A stretch of 64,000 nucleotides of DNA from the NCBI RefSeq assembly GCF_030436115.1, contig NZ_CP129407.1:62001-126000 (forward strand), read 5' to 3'. Origin of the DNA: Borrelia sp. P9F1 (lineage in GTDB: Bacteria > Spirochaetota > Spirochaetia > Borreliales > Borreliaceae). Positions 16,427 to 25,539 of this stretch are shown piece by piece. Both the position numbers and the translations under genes were made by a program. The notes under the pieces were generated by a model. That model was not told the origin of the DNA, made no database searches, and saw only the letters and a program-made list of their open reading frames with translations. Each line of letters opens with the position of its first letter. Position 1 is the first letter of the stretch.

Positions 16427-17695
16427 ATGGGACTTAGTCCAATAGGCAATACAAACGAAAAAGCTAAAATTCTGAGGAAAGATTTTCCAATTTTAAATAA
16501 AACTATAAACAATAAAAAAATTATCTACTTCGATAATGCTGCTACTTCTCAGAAACCACAAAATGTAATTTTATCTGAAGTTGAGTATTACGAGAATTAT
16601 AACGCAAATGTGCATAGAAGTGGACATGCACTTGCAATTCAATCCAGTTTAAAAATAGAAGAGACAAGAAAAATTGTAAAAAAATTTATTAACGCAGAAT
16701 CTAGTGAAAATGTAATATTTAATTCTGGAACAACAGATGGAATAAACACAATAGCAAATTCATTGCTTTTTTCAAAAATTTTAAAAAAAGACGATGAAAT
16801 CATTGTAACAACTCTAGAGCACAACAGCAATTTACTCCCTTGGATTAATATCGCCAAATATTTAAATCTAAAAATCAAACTTGCAAAGTTTAATGAAATG
16901 GGCATAATTCCACCTTTGGAAATAAAAAGCTTAATTACAGATAAAACTAAAATTATTACTATATCGGGTATAAGCAATATGCTGGGTACTACTCAAGATC
17001 TAGAAGAGATTGGGAAAATTGCTAGAGAAAACAAAATTATCTTTTTTGTAGATGCAGCTCAAATGGCACCCCACACAGAAATAGATGTACGTAAAATAAA
17101 CTGTGATTTTTTAGTATTTTCAGGACACAAAATGCTCGCCCCAACAGGAATAGGAGTATTGTATATATCTAATAAAATGATAAATAAACTCAATAGTTCC
17201 AAACTAGGCGGGAATACTATAGAAGATATTTTTATAGAAAATGAAGAGATTTCCTTTAAACCTCTTCATTCACCAAATAAATTCGAATCAGGAACACCCA
17301 ATATTGCAGGCATCATTGGTCTTGGCAAAGCAATAGAATACATCAATAACATTTCAATGAAATTTATTAAAGAGCATGACGGAGGGCTGGTTAAATATTG
17401 TGTTGAAAGATTAAAAGAAATCGATGAAGTTGAATTTCTTCTAAATCAAGATATTAAACGAAGGGCAATAATATCATTTACAGTAAAAGATATCCATTCA
17501 CATGATATTGAAACATATCTTGATACAATGGGCATTGCAATCCGATCCGGAAGGATTTGTTCCTACCTTGCATTCATCTCAGAAAACATAAAAAAAAATC
17601 ATCTCCTAAGAATGAGTTTCTATTTTTATAACACAAAAGAAGAAATTGACACCTTTATATTTTCTCTGAAAAGGACAATAAAAGCATTTAGCTAG
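16427..17695 (+). CDS. sufS: SufS-type cysteine desulfurase
   Basis: A PLP enzyme that takes sulfur from cysteine as a persulfide for Fe-S cluster or thiolation use. The 422-residue protein has NAATSQKP near the N-terminus, TTLEHNSN (the PLP-stacking histidine), VDAAQMAPH (the cofactor Asp209 and Gln212), FSGHKMLAPTG (Schiff-base Lys235) and RSGRICSYLAF, which supplies the persulfide Cys378. This is the group II (SufS) active-site arrangement. The sufU gene follows 55 bases downstream, the usual partner in organisms without SufE. It may feed tRNA thiolation as well as Fe-S proteins. Confidence 0.92.
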   Translation: MGLSPIGNTNEKAKILRKDFPILNKTINNKKIIYFDNAATSQKPQNVILSEVEYYENYNANVHRSGHALAIQSSLKIEETRKIVKKFINAESSENVIFNSGTTDGINTIANSLLFSKILKKDDEIIVTTLEHNSNLLPWINIAKYLNLKIKLAKFNEMGIIPPLEIKSLITDKTKIITISGISNMLGTTQDLEEIGKIARENKIIFFVDAAQMAPHTEIDVRKINCDFLVFSGHKMLAPTGIGVLYISNKMINKLNSSKLGGNTIEDIFIENEEISFKPLHSPNKFESGTPNIAGIIGLGKAIEYINNISMKFIKEHDGGLVKYCVERLKEIDEVEFLLNQDIKRRAIISFTVKDIHSHDIETYLDTMGIAIRSGRICSYLAFISENIKKNHLLRMSFYFYNTKEEIDTFIFSLKRTIKAFS

Positions 17696-17750
17696 ATTCC
17701 TTCTAAGAATCACCATTGATTTAATTAAATAAACTCCTTAAAATTGAACT

Positions 17751-18152
17751 ATGCTATCAGAAAAAGTAAAAAAAGAACTAATAAGGCTTAGCAGAATAAG
17801 CAAATACACATTTAAAACAAATGAAAATCAAGATTTAGTATATCAATCCAAGTGCGGCGATCAAATAGCTTTTCAAATAAACATGAAGAACAATAAAATC
17901 AAATTAAGATACAATGCATCTGGGTGCATAATTCTCCTTGCAAGCGCTCATACACTAACTAGAATATGCAATAACAAACCCAGAGAAAAAATATTAGAGA
18001 TCATAACAAAAGCAATTGATAAAAATTTTGAAAAGTTAGAAGAAATTGACTCAAGTCTTAAAACTTTTACAAGTTTCATACATACAAATAGACAAGATTG
18101 CTTCATACTACCTTATAGAGCCCTAAATGAAAGCCTAAACACAATTAAATAA
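17751..18152 (+). CDS. sufU: SufU-type sulfur acceptor / Fe-S scaffold protein
   Basis: A 133-residue IscU/SufU-fold protein. The three ligand cysteines and the aspartate are in place: SKCGDQI (Cys35, Asp37), ASGCIILLASA (Cys59) and NRQDCFILPYRAL (Cys117). The last block is the SufU form of the third cysteine motif. In Gram-positive bacteria SufU is a zinc-dependent sulfurtransferase that takes persulfide from SufS; a scaffold role is also possible. It lies between sufS and comM in the same direction and has no recognisable SufBCD partners in this window. Confidence 0.85.
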   Translation: MLSEKVKKELIRLSRISKYTFKTNENQDLVYQSKCGDQIAFQINMKNNKIKLRYNASGCIILLASAHTLTRICNNKPREKILEIITKAIDKNFEKLEEIDSSLKTFTSFIHTNRQDCFILPYRALNESLNTIK

Positions 18153-18173
18153 CTTTAAATAAGGAGAATTTAT

Positions 18174-19703
18174 ATGAAAATATACTCCCACTCATCCATA
18201 GGATATGATGGCGAGCTAATTGAAATTGAAATAGACATTAGAAAAGGAATTCCGGGGATTGACATTGTTGGGCTCGCTGGAAGTGAAATTAAAGAATCAA
18301 GAGAAAGAGTAAAAGCAGCCATTAAAAATTCGGAATTTAGTTTTCCAAAAGACAGAATATTAATCAACCTTGCACCGGCAGGTATCAAGAAAATTGGAAC
18401 AGCTATTGACCTCTCAATTGCAACAAGCATTATCACCATAAATGCAAATAAAAATAATAGTTTAGAAATTCTAATATTAGGAGAATTACAACTAGACGGC
18501 AAAATAAGGGCGATTAAGGGAGTATTACCCGCTATCTCACTTGCAAAGGAGAAAGGCATTAAGTGTATCATAATACCTTTCGATAACATAAAGGAAGGTC
18601 TTCTATTGGACAATCTAAATATTTGGGGAGTTAAAACCTTAAAAGAAACGCTGGAAATAATAGAACACCTAAACAATAATACATTTCCAAGAAAACAAAT
18701 AATTGATACCACAATAGAAGATATCACAGAAATATCTGAAGAAGGGTTTGAATATGATTTTAACAACATAAAAGGACAGCATAGAATAAAAAGAGCACTT
18801 GAAATAGCAGTTGCAGGAGGGCACAATCTCATGCTCTTTGGCCCACCTGGTAGTGGAAAAACTCTAAGCATTAAATGCATGAAATCAATCTTACCACCGC
18901 TTACAAATAAGGAGTTGATTGAAACAAACAGAATTTGGTCAGTAGCAGGCAAGTTAATAGATACAAAAATAATAAAACAAAGACCGTTTAGGCAACCTCA
19001 CCACACTGCAAGCAAAGAAGGTATAATTGGAGGGGGTTCTAATGCGTTGCCTGGAGAAGTATCGCTGGCTCACAATGGAATTTTATTCCTAGATGAAGCT
19101 TTGGAGTTTCAAAAATCAATTTTACAATCATTGCGCGAACCCATTGAAGATAAAACAATCTCAATTGTAAGGGCAAGCTCAAGATCCTTTAAGTATCCTG
19201 CAAATTTTCAATTAGTTATTGCCACAAACCCTTGTCCCTGTGGTAATCTTGGTAAAAAAGATATAGAGTGTTTCTGCTCCCAACAAGAAGTTTCAAATTA
19301 CTGGAAAAAACTCGGCGCAGCAATGCTTGATAGAATTGATATTAGAGTACCAACCAAACCAGTAAACAACGAAAAATTATTCCAAGAAGAAAGGGAAAAT
19401 TCAAGTGAGATAAGGAAGAGAATACTGAAGGCAAGAGACATCCAAAATAAAAGATATGAAAATACTGAAAGTATACACAAAAACTCTGATCTTAAGCCCG
19501 AGCAAATCTCTATATACTGTGAATTAGACAAAATACTACAAGATGAACTGATATACATTTTAAACAAACTTAACATATCATCAAGAGCCACCCATTCAAT
19601 ACTAAAAATTGCAAGAACAATCTCCGACCTAAAGGAAGAAGGAAACATTTCAAGAGAATCACTGCTAGAGGCCATTGAACACAGAAAAAGCGGTGAACAG
19701 CTT

Positions 19704-19715
<12 letters not shown>
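18174..19715 (+). CDS. comM: ComM/YifB-family Mg-chelatase-like AAA+ ATPase
   Basis: A 513-residue AAA+ protein. Residues 1-165 are the ChlI/Lon-like N-terminal domain, with PGIDIVGLAGSEIKESRERVKAA. The ATPase core has Walker A GPPGSGKT near residue 222, LFLDEALEF as Walker B, and the zinc-type cysteine cluster NPCPCGNLGKKDIECFC. The C-terminal Mg_chelatase domain ends with a four-helix region. ComM is a helicase that extends recombination during DNA uptake in other bacteria, and its role here is unproven. A strong GGAG site precedes the ATG. The last codons lie in the arm of a hairpin shared with ldh. Confidence 0.92.
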
Positions 19716-20702
<987 letters not shown>

Positions 20703-20721
20703 TTAACATCAATAAAATAAT

Positions 20722-20749
20722 CTTATAACATTTCAAAATACTTTTCCAA
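20722..20749 (-). promoter_or_regulatory. Promoter of ldh
   Basis: On the - strand TTGGAA (20749-20744) and TATAAG (20727-20722) are 16 bases apart, with TGT directly before the -10 hexamer (extended -10). The leader to the ldh ATG is about 40 bases and contains GGAG. Confidence 0.55.
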
Positions 20750-20871
20750 TATTTTTAAAAAGAACTAAATACCCCATAACCTACTAAAAATGCAATAAAA
20801 GCAACTCAAAGAGAAAATCATAAAGATAAATAATCTAGATAACGAAAAAATTAAACAAGCTTAATAAAGTT

Positions 20872-21870
20872 TTAATCAAAACCAACATTATCATAACTTA
20901 ATTTTATAAGTCTTTTAACATCTTCAAATCTAGATCCATTAAAAACAATTTCGACATTGCCATTGCCATTATGACCGATACCATTCATAGCACGAGTAAA
21001 GCCTTCCTCCATAAACACCTTTTCCAAAGGAAGTGTAACAGTAATCAGTATTACATTCCTTCTAGGTCTAAATATCAAATCTGCAAAAAGTTTACCCCCA
21101 ACAACCCTAAATCCTGTGTAATGCTTAGTCTCATATTTTTCAACATCGCCTAAGGTAAAAATAAAGTTCTCCAATATTTTATTTAAATTCTGTAATTCAG
21201 CATTTGATTTTGCCAATTTTTCCAGATTCTTTGTTGATAAAAGATTCTTGTCATTTTTTTGAGGCACTATATCTCGTAGCATTGTCGCCTGAGCCACACC
21301 CTTATTTTTTTTATTACTAGAAACTTTAGTATTGTTAACACCAGCAGCAGGGTAAGTAGTTAATTTTAATGTTATTAAATTATCTTCATACATATCATAT
21401 TCTACAAGAATAATTTCCGAAGGATCTCTTTTAGCCTGATTCTCAGCCGCTACCTCGAATTTTCTAGCCACACAAATAAGCTTAGTTGAATCAAAATCTA
21501 CATTATTGTATCTCTCCGTTATTTGACCAAACTTCTCCCTCATCACATACAAAAAATCACGCTTTCTATCTTTCAATACCTCATCATATCCAACAGCCTG
21601 CAAAACATGCATAGGGCTTTCATCTTTCTTATATTCAAATATCACAGGGACAACACGATCATTTGTTTCCATAATTCCAAGTGTATCTATTCTTTTATTT
21701 CCTATTTTAAATTCAGTAGCTATTAACTTCACTTTGAAAAAAACTTCTAAATTAGACTCAAATATTTTTTGTATATCTTTTTCAGATTTAATATGTAAAA
21801 TTTCTAACTCCACCGCTTTAGACTCAGAGAAAAGCTTAAAAAGTTTAGTTGTACGCGTCAATTCTTTCAT
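20872..21870 (-). CDS. PD-(D/E)XK nuclease-like protein with C-terminal DUF5655 domain
   Basis: A 332-residue solitary protein. Residues about 25-120 look like a restriction-type nuclease fold: a leading KDIQKIFESNLE helix, then RIDTLGI (Asp62), VIFEYKK (Glu79 and Lys81 as the ExK pair) and a following QAVGYDEVL helix. This is the pattern of DUF91/NucS-like domains. Residues about 230-332 match DUF5655, with the signature GIGHNGNGNVEI near 298. Such proteins occur in defence or DNA-repair settings, but their function is not established. It is not part of the B. burgdorferi order as I recall it. A decayed copy of the C-terminal part lies just upstream. Confidence 0.75.
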   Translation of the reverse strand: MKELTRTTKLFKLFSESKAVELEILHIKSEKDIQKIFESNLEVFFKVKLIATEFKIGNKRIDTLGIMETNDRVVPVIFEYKKDESPMHVLQAVGYDEVLKDRKRDFLYVMREKFGQITERYNNVDFDSTKLICVARKFEVAAENQAKRDPSEIILVEYDMYEDNLITLKLTTYPAAGVNNTKVSSNKKNKGVAQATMLRDIVPQKNDKNLLSTKNLEKLAKSNAELQNLNKILENFIFTLGDVEKYETKHYTGFRVVGGKLFADLIFRPRRNVILITVTLPLEKVFMEEGFTRAMNGIGHNGNGNVEIVFNGSRFEDVKRLIKLSYDNVGFD

Positions 21871-21878
21871 ACCCGTAA

Positions 21879-21884
21879 ATTATA
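21879..21884 (-). promoter_or_regulatory. -10 box adjacent to the nuclease-like gene start
   Basis: A perfect TATAAT reads on the - strand at 21884-21879, only 8 bases before the ATG at 21870. Transcription would begin almost at the start codon, giving a leaderless message. No convincing -35 or Shine-Dalgarno is seen. Confidence 0.4.
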
Positions 21885-21937
21885 TACACATTTAACACAT
21901 AAATCCACAAATCAAAACCCAATCTTAGAATCCTCCC

Positions 21938-22085
21938 CCTTCAAATTCCGATTCATTAAAGCAACTCGATATTTCCATTTCCATAAACCCAATATTGCTA
22001 ACAACACACTAACACCACGAGTAAAAACTTTCTTTAAGTCACTATTTGACCTTGAAAAGCCCTAACTAAACATTTACTACGATTT
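21938..22085 (-). pseudogene. Decayed C-terminal fragment of a second DUF5655-type gene
   Basis: The stretch is similar, base by base, to the 3' part of the intact gene (compare 20922-21060), including CTTCAAAT, CATTAAA and CACGAGTAAA in the same order and spacing. Translated with frame changes it gives FTRG and then MEMEIS-CFNESEFE, against FTRAMNGIGHNGNGNVEIVFNGSRFE in the intact protein. The 360-base gap between the nuclease gene and lepA is otherwise empty of genes; 22086-22230 shows nothing I can assign. It suggests a former tandem pair of which one has decayed. Confidence 0.6.
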
Positions 22086-22230
22086 AGCATCCAATGACAG
22101 TAACTTCTTAAAGTCAATTCTTACTAATTCTTATATTTATAAATCTAATAAATTATCAAGAAATAAACCCTCTTTTATTCCCATTACAGATGACTTCACC
22201 ACTCGTACTTCATAACTTTTTATATTATCC

Positions 22231-24060
22231 CTACTTATCATCTGACTTAAGCACAGAAAGAAAAGCACTTTGCGGTATCTCAACATTTCCGATCATCTTC
22301 ATTCGCTTTTTACCTTCCTTTTGCTTTTCCAAAAGTTTTCTCTTGCGAGTAATATCACCACCATAACATTTAGCAGTAACATCTTTTCTAACAGGTGAAA
22401 TTGTCTCACGTGCGATAATATTTGAACCAATGGCTCCTTGAATCGCTATTTTAAATTGTTGTCTTGCAATCTCTTCTTTCAATTTTTTACAAATACTTGT
22501 AGCCTTTGCTCTTGCATTATCCCTAAAAACTAATTGCGACAATGCGTCAACTCTATCCCCATTGACCAAAATATCCAATTTAACTAAATCTGTGGCCTCA
22601 TAACCCAATAGTTCATAGTCAAAAGAAGCATACCCACGACTCACAGATTTAATTTTATCGTAAAAATCAAAAAGTATTTCTGCAAGAGGCATCTTATAAA
22701 TGATCTCAACTCGTTTTGTATCAAGGTAAATTAAGTTTTCTTGTACTCCTCTCTTAAGTAAACAAATACTCATAACATTACCCAAAAACTCTGTAGGAAC
22801 GATAATATTAGACCTAATATAAGGCTCAAGAGCATATTCAATATGATCATTTCCCAAAAATTGCTCAGGACTCTCAATAAAATAAGGATCTCCCTTTTTA
22901 GGAACTATTTTATAACGAACCGAAGGAGAAGTTAAGATTACATTAAGATCAAACTCACGCTCAATCCTTTCCTGAATTACCTCCAAATGCAGTAACCCCA
23001 AAAACCCACATTTAAAACCATGACCAAGTGCAGCTGAAGCATCTTTTTCAAAGGTGAGTGATGCATCATTGAGCTTAAGCCTGTCCATCGCCTTTAAAAG
23101 GTCATCATACTGATTAGCATCAACTGGATAGACAGAAGAAAACACCACAGGCTTAACTTCCTTAAACCCCTCAAGAGGAAAATTTGCCGGTTCGTCGAAA
23201 AGAGTTACAGTATCCCCAATCTTAACATCTGATATATTTTTTATTCCCGCAATGAAATAACCAACATCACCAGCTTCCAAAAAATCTCTTTTTTCGAGCA
23301 GTATTTTAAAGATTCCAATCTCTTCGACCAAATAATCTCTATCTGCATGCATAAATTTAATCTTGTCGCCCGTCTTGATTCGCCCCTCAAAAATTCTAAA
23401 ATGAACAATAACACCGCGATAAGAATCATAATGTGAATCAAAAATTAAAGCCTTTAACGCGTTATCAACACTGCCTCTAGGCGAGGGAACATACCTACAA
23501 ATAGACTCAAGCAACTCATCAATTCCTACCCCATTCTTTGCAGATATTGCTACAGCAATACTTGAGTCCAGACCTAAATCACGCTCTATTTGTTCCTTTA
23601 CAAAATCAACATTCGCACTCGGCAAGTCTATTTTATTAATGACAGGAATAATTTCAAGATCATGCTCAAACGCCATATAAAAGTTAGAAACAGTTTGAGC
23701 CTCTATCCCTTGGCTCGCATCAATAAGCAAAATTGCTCCCTCACAAGATGAAATTGCCCTTGAAACTTCATAAGAAAAATCGACATGTCCCGGTGTATCT
23801 ACAAAATTAAGCTCATAAGTACTTCCATCACTACTCTCATACTCAATAGTAACAGCCTGACTCTTAATCGTAATACCCCTCTCTCTTTCAATATCCATGC
23901 TATCGAGCATCTGGCTTTTAAAATCCCGATCTGAAACTATTTTGGCCTTTTGTATAAATCTATCTGCTAAGGTCGATTTACCATGATCAATATGAGCAAT
24001 AATGCAAAAATTTTTCTTATAAGAACTAATCCCAAACTCCCCAAACTTCTTCAGAAACAA
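22231..24060 (-). CDS. lepA: Elongation factor 4 (back-translocase LepA)
   Basis: A ribosome-bound GTPase. The 609-residue span has IAHIDHGKSTLADR (G1), RGITIKSQAV (G2), DTPGHVDF (G3), NKIDLPSA (G4) and SAKNG (G5). The EF-G-like domains follow, and a LepA-specific C-terminal domain contains GGDITRKRKLLEKQKEGKKRMK. The open frame can start at a TTG at 24060. The family normally begins at the SSYKKNFCIIAH position, where the preceding codon here is ATT at 24030-24028, with GGGGAG 6 bases before it, so an ATT start is possible. The gene lies 5 bases after the TPR-like gene. Confidence 0.93.
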   Translation of the reverse strand: MFLKKFGEFGISSYKKNFCIIAHIDHGKSTLADRFIQKAKIVSDRDFKSQMLDSMDIERERGITIKSQAVTIEYESSDGSTYELNFVDTPGHVDFSYEVSRAISSCEGAILLIDASQGIEAQTVSNFYMAFEHDLEIIPVINKIDLPSANVDFVKEQIERDLGLDSSIAVAISAKNGVGIDELLESICRYVPSPRGSVDNALKALIFDSHYDSYRGVIVHFRIFEGRIKTGDKIKFMHADRDYLVEEIGIFKILLEKRDFLEAGDVGYFIAGIKNISDVKIGDTVTLFDEPANFPLEGFKEVKPVVFSSVYPVDANQYDDLLKAMDRLKLNDASLTFEKDASAALGHGFKCGFLGLLHLEVIQERIEREFDLNVILTSPSVRYKIVPKKGDPYFIESPEQFLGNDHIEYALEPYIRSNIIVPTEFLGNVMSICLLKRGVQENLIYLDTKRVEIIYKMPLAEILFDFYDKIKSVSRGYASFDYELLGYEATDLVKLDILVNGDRVDALSQLVFRDNARAKATSICKKLKEEIARQQFKIAIQGAIGSNIIARETISPVRKDVTAKCYGGDITRKRKLLEKQKEGKKRMKMIGNVEIPQSAFLSVLKSDDK

Positions 24061-24065
24061 AACAA

Positions 24066-25052
24066 CTACGCACTTTTATCGACTAAAAAAGCTTTGATCT
24101 GATCCTTTGATTTTAATACATAAGGCGAAGATTTAGGCGCAAGATCAACAATTAATTTCCAAGTATCTACAGCCCTAAATTTGTTTTTATGATTATCATA
24201 CATGTAGGTGGCATACGCAACTCTATATATCACTTCCCAAAAATCCACAGATTCAAAGCTAGCTTTAATGTCCTTATACCCATTTATCTTGTAAACAAAA
24301 GACCTTAAATTTTTAAACTTATGAAGAGGCTCATGATAACTAACATACTCATCCATCCTAGTCAAGATACCAACAGCAGCAATAAGCCCGTGAGTAATTG
24401 CAAGCTCATAAGCACCTATCTTTAGGTACACTTTAGACAATAACTTATGAGTATCAATAACACTATAATTCTTAAATCTGTAAAGATTAAAAGTAAAATC
24501 AAGACCAGAAGTCCCTCTTACATTCTTTAAGTAAGAATCTAAATAAAACCCCATGCTAAATTTATCACTCGACACGTTTTCACGTTTACGAGTAACATAA
24601 TGATACTTATAGTAATCATCATCACTTGAAAACTTATCTAAAACTTCATTTAAGTAATCAATCACGTCTACATAATTATTTTCAAACTCAGCCAGTCTAG
24701 CCAAAGAAAAAAGTATATTTTTCTCAAAAGATCGATCCAATAAATAATCTTTATCCTCCAAAGCTTTCTGAAGGTGCAATTTTTCAAGGACAACATTACC
24801 AGTCCTGCCATAAACTACTGATAAATAATAATTAGCCTCGGGATATATTCCCTTTCCAAGCAAAGCCTCTTGTAAATAACTAATAGCAACAGTAAGATTA
24901 GATTGAATGAATTTCTCCTTAGAGTAAATAAGCTGCCTTGCTCTCTCGAGCAAAATCCAATATGGCAATTCTTTACCCACAGACGCACTTAAATTCAAGA
25001 TAAAACTGAAACCCAAAAAGGGCAAAAAAAACCTCATCATATTCACAAACAT
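24066..25052 (-). CDS. Secreted TPR-like protein of unknown function
   Basis: About 328 residues with an N-terminal hydrophobic signal or anchor segment (FFLPFLGFSFILNLSAS) and then helical repeats that resemble tetratricopeptides: AISYLQEALLGKGIYPEANYYLS, KLHLQKALED, VDVIDYLNEVLDKF and AYELAITHGLIAAVG. It probably faces the periplasm as a protein-protein adaptor. The ATG at 25052 is preferred because GAGGGG lies 7 bases before it; an ATG 5 codons earlier is also open. It sits between the end of the V-ATPase operon (45 bases away) and lepA, and may be read through from the ATPase. Confidence 0.7.
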   Translation of the reverse strand: MFVNMMRFFLPFLGFSFILNLSASVGKELPYWILLERARQLIYSKEKFIQSNLTVAISYLQEALLGKGIYPEANYYLSVVYGRTGNVVLEKLHLQKALEDKDYLLDRSFEKNILFSLARLAEFENNYVDVIDYLNEVLDKFSSDDDYYKYHYVTRKRENVSSDKFSMGFYLDSYLKNVRGTSGLDFTFNLYRFKNYSVIDTHKLLSKVYLKIGAYELAITHGLIAAVGILTRMDEYVSYHEPLHKFKNLRSFVYKINGYKDIKASFESVDFWEVIYRVAYATYMYDNHKNKFRAVDTWKLIVDLAPKSSPYVLKSKDQIKAFLVDKSA

Positions 25053-25097
25053 ACTAAATCCCCTCATAAATTACGAGGAAACTTAACATTCAACTTC

Positions 25098-25529
25098 TCA
25101 AAATTTAAATATCATCAAGAATACCATTACAAAAAGGGCAACAGACTCGATTAGTCCTAAAACCAAAAGATTGGTCGCAAATCCCTTACCAGTCTCGGCA
25201 AACGCATCGCAAGCACCAGCAGCCGCTCTCCCCTGTGCAAAAGCAGAAATAGAAATGGCAAGCCCGCCTCCAAAACCCGCTCCAAATAATAACCAAGGAT
25301 TTACTTGAGTCATTATCCCCGATAAAGTATTCATCAATATATACCCATATATTATCTGAGTCAAAGGAGCTGAAACAAAAACAATTAACAAAAATGGCGC
25401 CGGCTTTCCCTGCACATAACATCTCTTCCACGCTCCAATAGCAGCACTACCTGCAGCTCCCATACCCAAGGCTGACCCTATTGCAGATACTGTTAAAGCC
25501 GAATTTACTCCTATTAAACCTATATCCAT
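25098..25529 (-). CDS. atpK: V-type ATP synthase subunit K (membrane rotor proteolipid)
   Basis: The 143-residue ring subunit that carries ions through the V-ATPase. Four membrane helices form two hairpins. The ion-binding residues resemble the sodium type known from Enterococcus hirae NtpK: Thr57-Gln58 in APLTQIIYG, Gln99 in SAFAQGRAAAGA and the carrier Glu128 in LGLIESVALF. The subunit is the last gene of the ATPase operon, 10 bases after subunit I. Its position at the end matches other spirochaete V-ATPase operons as I know them. Confidence 0.93.
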   Translation of the reverse strand: MDIGLIGVNSALTVSAIGSALGMGAAGSAAIGAWKRCYVQGKPAPFLLIVFVSAPLTQIIYGYILMNTLSGIMTQVNPWLLFGAGFGGGLAISISAFAQGRAAAGACDAFAETGKGFATNLLVLGLIESVALFVMVFLMIFKF

Positions 25530-25539
25530 ATGTATCTCC

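Noticed and set aside
18170-18952. 260-codon open frame on the - strand opposite comM
   Set aside because: It is antisense to a clearly coding, well-conserved AAA+ gene, has no ribosome site and no recognisable protein features.
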